Source: Devosia neptuniae
GTDB lineage: Bacteria; Pseudomonadota; Alphaproteobacteria; Rhizobiales; Devosiaceae
Direction of reading: 5' to 3'
Assembly: GCF_025452235.1 (NCBI RefSeq)
Contig: NZ_CP104965.1
Span: forward strand, 868,001-932,000
Length of the DNA: 64,000 nt
The notes below the pieces were generated by a model, which searched no databases, was not told where the DNA came from, and saw only the letters and a list, made by a program, of their open reading frames with translations. Made by a program: the position numbers and the translations under genes. This document shows positions 47,893 to 55,338 of this stretch, piece after piece; the stretch's first letter is position 1, and each line of letters starts with the position of its first letter.

Positions 47893-48116
47893 GCAAGAAC
47901 CTTGGCGTGATCGTGGAGTGGGCTAACCCAGATTGCTGGCGGGTCATCATTGACGGAAAGATCGTCGGGTTCGCAAATCGCATGGACAATGGCGGATGGG
48001 GCGCATTCGATCCTGGAGACCAGCGCATAAGCCCTCAACACTTCGGCAAGCCCATGGCTGTCGGCAAGCACTTCCTCGCCCTTATCACCGCAGCGGAGGG
48101 ACGGGAAGATGAGTAA
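47889..48116 (+). CDS. Small phage protein, unknown
   Basis: 75 residues, compact strands: NLGVIVEWANPDCWRVIIDGKIVGFANRMDNGGWGAF. Function unknown. Ends inside the next gene by eight bases. Confidence 0.6.
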   Translation: MSKNLGVIVEWANPDCWRVIIDGKIVGFANRMDNGGWGAFDPGDQRISPQHFGKPMAVGKHFLALITAAEGREDE

Positions 48117-48381
48117 GCCGGATTGGTGCCCTCAGGAAGTTTGGGACGAGGCGGAAAAGCCGGAGCTCAGGATTGCGATTGACTACGAGGCTGGGCAGCT
48201 TTGGGACGTTCGCCCGACTATCGCCCGCGCCATCCTCGCCGCTGAAAAGCGCGGGGAAGAACGCGAACGGGAAGCGTGTGCGCAGGTGGCATCAGGCGGA
48301 TATTCTGACAAGGCTACATCTCCATTTGGGCAGGGCCGAGTTGCCGCCTCTGCCGCCATCCGCGCTAGGATCACGCCATGA
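48109..48381 (+). CDS. Small phage protein, paralogue of the gene at 35117
   Basis: 90 residues. PQEVWDEAEK ... TIARAILAAEKRGEEREREACAQV matches the leftward-operon protein at 35117-35413. The C-terminus ASAAIRARI is common in phage families of this sort. Function unknown. Confidence 0.65.
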   Translation: MSKPDWCPQEVWDEAEKPELRIAIDYEAGQLWDVRPTIARAILAAEKRGEEREREACAQVASGGYSDKATSPFGQGRVAASAAIRARITP

Positions 48382-48737
48382 AAGCCGCAAATGATAACAA
48401 GCGCCCGGTGGTAGGCATGGCGTGCAGCCAGGATGACGTGCCAGACTTTACACAGCTGGTTTACGTCATCAGGTGCTGCAACTGCGTCAAGATTGGCTAC
48501 TCATCGTGTCTGTGGCGTCGCGAAGCCGAGATACGACGGCTCATGTTGGAGCCAACCACTACGCTGGCCAGTTTTTTAGGCGGCCCATACTTAGAAACTC
48601 TGCTTCATCGTCACTTCATCGAGTATCACATCGAGAATGAGTGGTTCGAGATTTCTGGACCACTGAAGGAGTGGGTTGACGCAGGCTGCCCAGATGACTT
48701 GCCGCGCATCCTCGCAGAACGGAGCAGCGCAGCATGA
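48378..48737 (+). CDS. GIY-YIG-like (T5orf172/MUG113) protein
   Basis: 119 residues. N-terminal KAANDNKRP, then LVYVIRCCNCVKIGYSS, RREAEIRRL, LHRHFIEYHIENEWFEIS: the GIY-YIG core (VYVI ... KIG), arginine and Glu of the T5orf172/MUG113 group. Known: group members are predicted nucleases, some inactive. Located next to the excisionase and integrase genes. Confidence 0.75.
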   Translation: MKAANDNKRPVVGMACSQDDVPDFTQLVYVIRCCNCVKIGYSSCLWRREAEIRRLMLEPTTTLASFLGGPYLETLLHRHFIEYHIENEWFEISGPLKEWVDAGCPDDLPRILAERSSAA

Positions 48738-48973
48738 AGCCCGCCAATGACAACTACCCAGCCGTGCTCACGCGCAGCCTAGCCGCACAGATGTGCCAGT
48801 TGACTCCGTCTGGCTTTGACGGGTGGGTGCGCCGCGGTATCGTGCCGCCGGCGATTATGGGAACGCGACGCTGGAGTCGCGACGCCATACTAAAGGCAAT
48901 CGCCGGAACGGCGATCGACGTTGAAGCGGATCCGATGGAGCAGTGGGAGCGCGAAAATGCACGCAAGGTATAA
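48734..48973 (+). CDS. Probable excisionase / HTH protein
   Basis: 79 residues. KPANDN at the start, then an AlpA/Xis-like winged helix (LTRSLAAQMCQLTPSGFDGWVRRGIVPPAIMGTRRWSRDAILKAI). Overlaps the integrase start by 17 bases, the usual xis-int arrangement. Would steer the integrase toward excision (inferred). Confidence 0.7.
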   Translation: MKPANDNYPAVLTRSLAAQMCQLTPSGFDGWVRRGIVPPAIMGTRRWSRDAILKAIAGTAIDVEADPMEQWERENARKV

Positions 48974-50036
48974 GGGCGTCAATCGCGTCAAGAAGACCCT
49001 CGCCGACGGCACCGTCAAACTGCATTTCTATCACCGCGCCACCGGAACGAAGCTGGAGGGGCAGCCAGGCACGGCTTCGTTCGCTGCTTCGTTCGCTGCG
49101 GCCGGAAAACTCATCGTCAACCGACAGGAAGGTACACTGTCCGGTCTTATCCGCGACTTCGAAAAGACGGCCAAATGGCGCAAACTGGCGGAGAGCACAC
49201 AGAAGGAATACCGCCGCGTTTTCAAGTTCTGGGACGGAAAGTATGGCACCGTGCCGTTGGCTACGCTGTCCCACAAATCGTTCCGCCAGCGGGTGCTGGA
49301 GTGGCACGACGAGTTTTCCGAGGACAAGCCGCGCGAGGCGGACAACCGCGTGACGATCCTGGCGCGCATTCTGTCGTGGGCCGCGACTGACGCCGACCTG
49401 GCCAAGAATGTTCTCGAGACTTTTGACCGGGCCTACGATGGCGATCGGTCGGACATGATTTGGCTGCCCGATCATGTAGAGGCTTTTATGGGTGCGGCCG
49501 AACCGGAGATGCAGCTTGCCATGGTGCTAGCCCTCCATACCGGGCAGCGGCAGGCGGACATCCGAAAACTGGCTTGGACGCAGTACGACGGAAAGACCAT
49601 TGCGCTCCGCCAGGGTAAGACTGGGCGCGAGGTTCGCGTGCCGTGCACCGTGGCGCTCAAGAAGACGCTGGACGCTGCGCCACGCCGGGGTGCGCTGATC
49701 CTGCTCACCAAGACCGAACGCGCGTTCCAGAAGCGCTACTTCGCCGAAAAGTGGGACGATGTGTATGTCGCGGCCAAGTTGCCAGGGGTTGGTGATGAGG
49801 GTGCAGGATTGGCGGCAGACCCGAAACTGCGGCTGCACTTCCACGACATCCGCGGCACGACCGTGACGATGCTGTTCGAAGCCGGATGCACCGTCGCCGA
49901 GGTGGCGTCGATCACTGGGCACTCGCTTCGGCGAGCTCAGGAAATTCTGGACAAGTATCTGTCGCGGACCAGCGGCATGGCGACGAACGCGATTGCGAAG
50001 TTTGAGGCGGGGATGGCGAAGGGGGCGACAGAGTGA
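48957..50036 (+). CDS. int: Tyrosine integrase
   Basis: 359 residues from ATG 48957. N-terminal arm-binding region, SAM-like core-binding domain (LAESTQKEYRRVFKFW), catalytic domain with Arg in ALHTGQRQADIRKL, the HFHDIRGT (His-x-x-Arg), TGHSLRRAQEILDKYL (His and the nucleophile Tyr). Known: site-specific recombination into the tRNA. Sits 1.4 kb from the tRNA-Arg. Confidence 0.95.
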   Translation: MHARYKGVNRVKKTLADGTVKLHFYHRATGTKLEGQPGTASFAASFAAAGKLIVNRQEGTLSGLIRDFEKTAKWRKLAESTQKEYRRVFKFWDGKYGTVPLATLSHKSFRQRVLEWHDEFSEDKPREADNRVTILARILSWAATDADLAKNVLETFDRAYDGDRSDMIWLPDHVEAFMGAAEPEMQLAMVLALHTGQRQADIRKLAWTQYDGKTIALRQGKTGREVRVPCTVALKKTLDAAPRRGALILLTKTERAFQKRYFAEKWDDVYVAAKLPGVGDEGAGLAADPKLRLHFHDIRGTTVTMLFEAGCTVAEVASITGHSLRRAQEILDKYLSRTSGMATNAIAKFEAGMAKGATE

Positions 50037-51004
50037 CTCGATATCACATGGTAAGCGGCGGTGCGGGTTCATGGCTTGCCGCAAAGGTAGACATGGCGGC
50101 ACATCCATCGGACGATCATCGATTTGTCTTCGCGGATACGCTCTACGAGGATGCCGATTGTTACCGCTTTCTCATCGAAGGTGTTGCCCATCTATTGGGA
50201 CGCAGGCTCAATTGGCCAATCCCGAGCGCCGACGACTTCCCAGACTACCGGGTAGAGGGCGAGTTCGACATTGCGACATATGCCGGCAACCCGATTTGGA
50301 GAGCGTTCCTTGCCGATCTGCGCGAACAAATTACGTCGGCTCTGCCGGAGCTAGTTTGGCTGGCTGACGGCCGGGACCCATGGGAAGTTTTCCGCGATGG
50401 CAGGTTTCTGGGCAACAGTCGAATCGACCCGTGCTCCAAATCCCTGAAGCGAGTGATGCTAGACGCCTACAGAGTTGAGAACTGTGATCCTACCACCTCT
50501 GTATTTCAGATCGGCATTGGGCCGCATGAGGCCCACCGATACCATCGCCTCGCCGCCCGCATGGCAGCGGACGGGTGGAAGTATGAGGCGCCGCTTCTTG
50601 GCACCAGAGAGGGAGAGTTCGGCCCATTCGGCTACCTCTCTGACGCTGGCATAGATCGACCTCGGCTCTACCGCTTGGGCTACATGCACAACAACTGCGG
50701 CGGCTTCTGCATCAAGGCGGGCCACGCCCACTACCTGAATCGCCTGCGTCAGCAGCCGGAACGGTTCGCCTATGACGCCATGATGGAGCAGAAACTGTCC
50801 GAGTTCATCGGCAAACCAGTCTCAATGCTTACTGACCGCAGCGGTGATGGTTCGAAAAAACTTCTTACCCTCTCCAGCTTCGCCGCGAGCGTAACTGCCC
50901 AGACCGAGTTCGACTTCCTTCCTGGCGATAGCGGCTGCGGCTGCATGATCGACATTCCAGCCAATGACAACGAAACCGCAACCCCAGAAAGCGACGCAGC
51001 ATGA
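50033..51004 (+). CDS. PP-loop (PAPS reductase-like) phage protein
   Basis: 323 residues. PP-loop SGGAGS at 8-13, FADTLYEDADCYRFL, GRDPWEVFRDGRFLGN, RIDPCSKSLKR, and Cys-rich HNNCGGFCIKAGHAHY. Together these match the adenine-nucleotide alpha-hydrolase/PAPS-reductase-like family. I recall related genes in alphaproteobacterial phages. Reaction unknown; perhaps DNA or nucleotide modification. C-terminal IPANDNETATPES. Coupled to int by ATGA-like overlap. Confidence 0.75.
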   Translation: MTRYHMVSGGAGSWLAAKVDMAAHPSDDHRFVFADTLYEDADCYRFLIEGVAHLLGRRLNWPIPSADDFPDYRVEGEFDIATYAGNPIWRAFLADLREQITSALPELVWLADGRDPWEVFRDGRFLGNSRIDPCSKSLKRVMLDAYRVENCDPTTSVFQIGIGPHEAHRYHRLAARMAADGWKYEAPLLGTREGEFGPFGYLSDAGIDRPRLYRLGYMHNNCGGFCIKAGHAHYLNRLRQQPERFAYDAMMEQKLSEFIGKPVSMLTDRSGDGSKKLLTLSSFAASVTAQTEFDFLPGDSGCGCMIDIPANDNETATPESDAA

Positions 51005-51336
51005 CGCAATTAAGCACTACAGAAGCGCCGACCATCCGTTTTGACATCTTCATCGCTGGCGATTACGCGCAGGCAAAACAGGTTTGCCGAGAATACTGCT
51101 TCGATGTCGGCCTGTGCGTCACCGTCGAGCCAGCAGACTATATCTACACGGGTGGCGAGGAGAGCGGCGTTCGCGTCGGGCTCATCAACTACCCTCGCTT
51201 CCCCGGCACAGCAGAATCGCTCAACGCTAAAGCGGAGGGACTGGCAACTCTGTTGATGGAGCGCATGTGCCAGCATTCTTTCTCGATCGCTGGCCTAGCA
51301 ACGACCACCTGGTATTCTCGCCGTCCTGCCGCTTAA
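51001..51336 (+). CDS. Conserved small phage protein, unknown
   Basis: 111 residues. RFDIFIAGDYAQAKQVCREYCFDVGLCVTVEP, then TGGEESGVRVGLINYPRFP is a pattern I recall from many phages of related hosts. Last gene before the attachment site. Function unknown. Confidence 0.7.
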   Translation: MTQLSTTEAPTIRFDIFIAGDYAQAKQVCREYCFDVGLCVTVEPADYIYTGGEESGVRVGLINYPRFPGTAESLNAKAEGLATLLMERMCQHSFSIAGLATTTWYSRRPAA

Positions 51337-51349
51337 ACCAGAACATTTA

Positions 51350-51386
51350 GCGCACGGATTTTGCAAACCATCTGCAAACCGTGCGC
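51350..51386. repeat. Imperfect inverted repeat between last phage gene and att site
   Basis: GCGCACGG ... TTTGCA-aaccatc-TGCAAA-CCGTGCGC (14 paired bases, two-base bulge). TGCAAACC also occurs twice as direct repeats. May be a terminator without T-run, or integrase arm sites. Confidence 0.6.
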
Positions 51387-51424
51387 AGCGCCTACCGGAC
51401 TATCATTGATTTTATTGATGTTTT

Positions 51425-51501
51425 TGGCGCGCCCTAAGAGATTCGAACTCCTGACCCCCAGATTCGTAGTCTGGTGCTCTATCCAGCTGAGCTAAGGGCG
51501 C
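51425..51501 (-). tRNA. tRNA-Arg (ACG), prophage attachment site
   Basis: Minus strand, 77 bases with CCA. Acceptor GCGCCCT/AGGGCGC, D arm GCTC/GAGC, anticodon stem CCAGA/TCTGG with loop CTACGAA (ACG), T arm AGGAG-TTCGAAT-CTCTT (with one G-U). Its 3' end faces the prophage, the usual arrangement for integration by a tyrosine integrase. The att duplicate would lie left of position 1. Confidence 0.95.
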
Positions 51502-51636
51502 GCAAGCCGTTTTGGTAACGGCAGCTATCAGCGAAGCGGCCCGGAGGCGGCTTCCTGCTGAAGCGAGCGAACCCATACATGGCTGCTTTGGCGTTGGCAA
51601 GCGGGCGGTTGGCAGAATTTGCCCAGACTGTGGAAA

Positions 51637-53067
51637 TCAGTCGGCCCGCAAGGCCGCGGGCAGCACGATATCAAAGCGCGTGCCCTGGGGCTGATCGACA
51701 AAGACCAGCCTGCCGCCATGGGCCTCGGTGATTTCGCGTGCAATGGCGAGGCCCAGCCCGGTGCCGCCGGCGCGGGCCGAGCCCTCGAAGGCGACGAATA
51801 GATTGTCGCGCGCCCGGGGCGGCAGGCCCGGACCATTGTCGCTGACCGAGATGGTGGTTTCCCCGGCGCCGGTTTCGACCGAAATGGTGACTTCGGGCGT
51901 GGCAATGGTGCCCGCATTGGCGGCTTCGAGTGCCTCGCGGGCATTCTTGAGCAGGTTGAGCAGCACGCGGGCGAGCTGGCCGGCATCGACATTGAGCACC
52001 AGATCGTCGGGCACGCCGTTGTTAAAGCCGATATGGGGATGACCCACCAGCCGCGCGTCAAAGGCGGCGTCCTCGACCAGCGCCTTGATGCCGGTGGGCG
52101 CCATGACCGGGGGCGAAGCCATTTCGCGGCCATAGTCGAGCACCGATTGGGCAAAGCCGATGGCTTTGTCGAGTGTGGTGACGAGGCGCGGGGCCAGCCG
52201 CTGCACTTTGGGATCATCAAGCGTTGCCACCTGGTCCGACAGCAATTGCGCCGAGGTGAGGGTATTGCGCAGATCGTGGTTGATCTTGGCGACGGCGAGG
52301 CCCAGATCGGCCAGATGGCGGCGCTGCCGCAGCATGGAGAAGATGTCACTTTCCATGGCCGCCAATTCGCGCTCGACCACGCCGATTTCGTCGCGGCGAT
52401 TGGAGGGAACGATGATGAGGCTCGCATTCTCCGGGGCCTGCCGATAGGCCAGCATGTTCTGGGTGAGACGCAGCACCGGATCAATGAACAACCGGCTGAC
52501 CAGGAGATAGAGCGTGACGGCGGTCAGCGCGGCGATGACCAGCGAGATAAGCACGATATTGCGCGAATATTCGAGCATGTCCTGCCGCAACGGCCGCTCG
52601 GGCATCAGCAGTTCGACCTGGCTTTCATCCAGGTTCCCCTCGCCCACAATGCGCAGCGTGCGGCCTGGCCCGGCAAAGAGCGTGTCGAGGGCGCCCATGG
52701 TCAGGGTCATGATATCGCGCTGGCGCATATCGGCGGTGGTGACCACGTCGGGGGTGACGGGATTGGCCAGCTCGATCAACTGGCTCTGGCCCTCGCGGCG
52801 ATAGACGATGGCATTGGCGCCGGCCGAGGTAAGGAGACGATCGGTGAGGCCGCGCGGCAGGGCCATGACATCGGGCACGGCATCGAGCACGCGGGCGGCG
52901 ACCACGCCGACGCGCAGGCGATCATCGAGCCAGCTGGCCCGAAAATTGGCGAGCGAAGGTAGATAAACAACCACCTCGACCGCCAAGATCACCACGATGA
53001 TGGTGGCGATGAGCTTGATCGAGAGGCCGGAGAACCGGCGGGGCTTGAGACTGCGTTCGGCTGTCAT
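51637..53067 (-). CDS. Sensor histidine kinase
   Basis: 476 residues. Two membrane spans (about 16-36 and 171-190), a periplasmic sensor between them, HAMP-like linker, phosphoacceptor His264 in KINHDLRN. HATPase: N box NLLKNAREAL (Asn375), G1 DNGPGLP and G2 GGTGLGLAIA. No response regulator gene is adjacent. Chromosomal gene. Confidence 0.9.
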   Translation of the reverse strand: MTAERSLKPRRFSGLSIKLIATIIVVILAVEVVVYLPSLANFRASWLDDRLRVGVVAARVLDAVPDVMALPRGLTDRLLTSAGANAIVYRREGQSQLIELANPVTPDVVTTADMRQRDIMTLTMGALDTLFAGPGRTLRIVGEGNLDESQVELLMPERPLRQDMLEYSRNIVLISLVIAALTAVTLYLLVSRLFIDPVLRLTQNMLAYRQAPENASLIIVPSNRRDEIGVVERELAAMESDIFSMLRQRRHLADLGLAVAKINHDLRNTLTSAQLLSDQVATLDDPKVQRLAPRLVTTLDKAIGFAQSVLDYGREMASPPVMAPTGIKALVEDAAFDARLVGHPHIGFNNGVPDDLVLNVDAGQLARVLLNLLKNAREALEAANAGTIATPEVTISVETGAGETTISVSDNGPGLPPRARDNLFVAFEGSARAGGTGLGLAIAREITEAHGGRLVFVDQPQGTRFDIVLPAALRAD

Positions 53068-53120
53068 TGCAAACCATTATAGGCAAGGACGAGAGGGCTG
53101 TAACCCCCGGCCGGGACTGC

Positions 53121-54551
53121 TCAACCCAGCAATTTGCGCAGCGCTTGGCTGCGTTTTCCCCAGGTGGTGGGCTGCCGGGTGGCGAGGAAGGCCTCGCCCA
53201 GCTGGGTCAGGACCGCGGCAAGGCTGGGATGAGGCAGGACCAGTTCGGCCAAAGCGCTTGCCGGCATGCCGCGCTCCATGGCCAAAGCCAGCATGGCGAT
53301 GACTTCGCCGGCGCCGGGGCCGATAATGGAGGCGCCCAAAATCTTGCCATTGCGGCTGGCGAGCAGCTTGGCCGCGCCATGGGTCTGGCCCAGGGCCCGC
53401 GCCGCGTCGTTCTCGGCAAAGCTGGCGCGCAGCACCAAGGTGCCCTCGGGCAATGGACGCTCGCCTTCGACAAGGCCGATGGAAGCAAGGCCGGGCGCGG
53501 TCTGGATGAAGCTGGGGATGGCCTGGCTATCGAGTCGGCTGGCGCCGGTGCCGAACAGGCCATCGATGATGATGGCGCCATAGCGGGCTGCGGCATGGGG
53601 CTGCCCCTGCCCCGCAGCGCCTCCAACGGCGCTGATGCGGGTATTGGTGGTGCGGCCGTCCGGGTTGAGCTGGAGAAAGGCAGGCCGCGTTTTGTCGAAG
53701 CGCACTTTGGCGCGATCGAGCCTCAACCCAGCCAGATCGGGCAGGCGACCCATGGCGACCAGCACATGGGAGACATCAAGGCTGTGCGTGCTGCCATCGG
53801 CATGGGTGAGTTCGACACCGGTACCCTGGCGGCGCGGCAGAATCGCCGAGACCGTGGCGCCCTCAACGATCTCGGGGCCTTCCTCAGCCAATTGGCGCAG
53901 CAGGATGGCAACTTGCTCGCGATCGAAGCCGGACAGGATTTCGCCCTGGGGCACGAGCGTCACCATGGCGCCGAGCCGGTGATAGGCTTGAGCCAGTTCG
54001 ATGGCGCTGGCATCGCCGCCGATCACCACGAGGTGGCTGAGCTTGCGGGAATTGCCGGCAATGGTGTCGGGGGTGAAATAGGCGATCTCATTGAGGCCGG
54101 GAATCGCCGGCACAATGGGCTTGGCGCCGGTGGCCAGAATGACATGGCGGGGACGAAGGGTTGCGTCGCCGAGCTTGAGCGTCTGGCGACCGGTGAAGGC
54201 GGGCTGGCCGGTGCGGTAATCGATGCCGAGGGCGATAAGCCGCTCTTTGGCGTCGCGCGGGGCGGTGCTGGCGGCAAGCGCTTTGGCATGCTCGCCAATA
54301 GCCTTGAAATTGGGTTTGGGTTCGGCATGGGCCAGGCCCAGCGCTCCGGCCGTGCGGATATCCTGGGCGCGTGCGGCGCTGGCGGCGAAGGTGGCGGCAA
54401 CCAAGCGCCCCTGGGCGGGATCGCCGGCTTCCTCGGCGCCGCGATCGATCAACAGGACGCTGGCGCCCAGCCGCCTGGCGCGCAAAGCAAGGGCAATGCC
54501 GAGCGCGCCTGCACCGATGATGCAGATGTCGGGATTTTGGAGGTCTGCCAT
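53121..54551 (-). CDS. Cys-less class I pyridine nucleotide-disulphide oxidoreductase homologue
   Basis: 476 residues from ATG 54551. FAD-binding IIGAGALGIALALRA (11-25), central NAD-binding VVIGGDASAIELA, FAD-binding 'ISAVGGAAG' and the dimerisation domain (NGKILGASIIGPGAGE) are as in dihydrolipoamide dehydrogenase. However, the redox C-x4-C motif expected near 42-50 is absent (GDPAQGRLVAATFAAS there). The C-terminal HPSLAAVLTQL keeps the His-Pro. Function unclear: it lacks the disulphide, so it may use another electron path. Confidence 0.8.
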   Translation of the reverse strand: MADLQNPDICIIGAGALGIALALRARRLGASVLLIDRGAEEAGDPAQGRLVAATFAASAARAQDIRTAGALGLAHAEPKPNFKAIGEHAKALAASTAPRDAKERLIALGIDYRTGQPAFTGRQTLKLGDATLRPRHVILATGAKPIVPAIPGLNEIAYFTPDTIAGNSRKLSHLVVIGGDASAIELAQAYHRLGAMVTLVPQGEILSGFDREQVAILLRQLAEEGPEIVEGATVSAILPRRQGTGVELTHADGSTHSLDVSHVLVAMGRLPDLAGLRLDRAKVRFDKTRPAFLQLNPDGRTTNTRISAVGGAAGQGQPHAAARYGAIIIDGLFGTGASRLDSQAIPSFIQTAPGLASIGLVEGERPLPEGTLVLRASFAENDAARALGQTHGAAKLLASRNGKILGASIIGPGAGEVIAMLALAMERGMPASALAELVLPHPSLAAVLTQLGEAFLATRQPTTWGKRSQALRKLLG

Positions 54552-54781
54552 GGACTGCCGGGCAAAAGAAATTCGTTGCAGACTTATGCGGCGATCCGGC
54601 AGGGAAGACAACCGCCAAGCAAGAGGCGGGAAAGCAGCGCAGGCGCGTTGACTTGGCCCCAGCTTTTCCCTATAGACCCCACCAACCCGCACCGTCGGCG
54701 CCTGGCGCATGATGAGTGTCCGATATTCTTGCGAAAGCAACGACCAAACAAGAGGAACCGTGCCCCGCGCGGTCTGATGTC

Positions 54782-54916
54782 ATGAAGCGTACATACCAGC
54801 CCTCCAAGCTCGTGCGTGCCCGTCGTCACGGTTTCCGTGCGCGTATGGCCACCAAGGACGGCCGTATCATCCTGAACCGCCGCCGCCGTGACGGCCGCAA
54901 GAAGCTTTCGGCCTAA
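54782..54916 (+). CDS. rpmH: 50S ribosomal protein L34
   Basis: 44 residues from ATG 54782. [20 protein letters not shown] and [23 protein letters not shown] are the invariant L34 sequence. Heads the rpmH-rnpA-yidC operon. Confidence 0.98.
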   Translation: MKRTYQPSKLVRARRHGFRARMATKDGRIILNRRRRDGRKKLSA

Positions 54917-54930
54917 GGCGCTCTGGCCGG

Positions 54931-55338
54931 ATGACGGCCATGAAGCAGCCAGAAGGCGCCTTGCGCCGGCTGACCAAGCGAAGCCAGTTTCAACGGGCCG
55001 CCCGGGGCAATCGCGCCGGGCGTTCTGCGTTTGGGTTGCAGGCTATCGCCACCGATGCACCCGAAGCGGGCATTGGTTTTACCGTCACCAAGAAGACGGG
55101 CAATTCTCCCCAGCGAAATCGTATAAAGCGCCGACTTCGCGCGGCTGTGACAGCATGCGCGCGTGACTTTGTGCCCGGCCATGACTATGTGCTGCTCGGG
55201 CGCACCGAAGCGCTGAGTGAACCCTTTGCCAAGCTGGTTGCCGATCTGGGCGCCTTGATCGTGCGTGTGCACGAACCCAGATCGAGTGAACAGCGCCATT
55301 CTCCCGGCCGCGGCGGCCCACGGAAACCGAGACAATGA
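54931..55338 (+). CDS. rnpA: Ribonuclease P protein component
   Basis: 135 residues. RLTKRSQFQRAARG, IGFTVTKKTGNSPQRNRIKRRLRAAV (the RNR-type RNA-binding motif) and DFVPGHDYVLLGR define RnpA. Stop overlaps yidC start by ATGA. Processes the 5' ends of pre-tRNAs with the RNase P RNA. Confidence 0.97.
   Translation: MTAMKQPEGALRRLTKRSQFQRAARGNRAGRSAFGLQAIATDAPEAGIGFTVTKKTGNSPQRNRIKRRLRAAVTACARDFVPGHDYVLLGRTEALSEPFAKLVADLGALIVRVHEPRSSEQRHSPGRGGPRKPRQ

Noticed and set aside
53067..54785. A 572-codon open frame on the plus strand
   Set aside because: It is antisense to the clear oxidoreductase gene. Its translation is low-complexity and Gly/Ala/Gln-rich with no domain, as expected of a shadow frame in GC-rich DNA.
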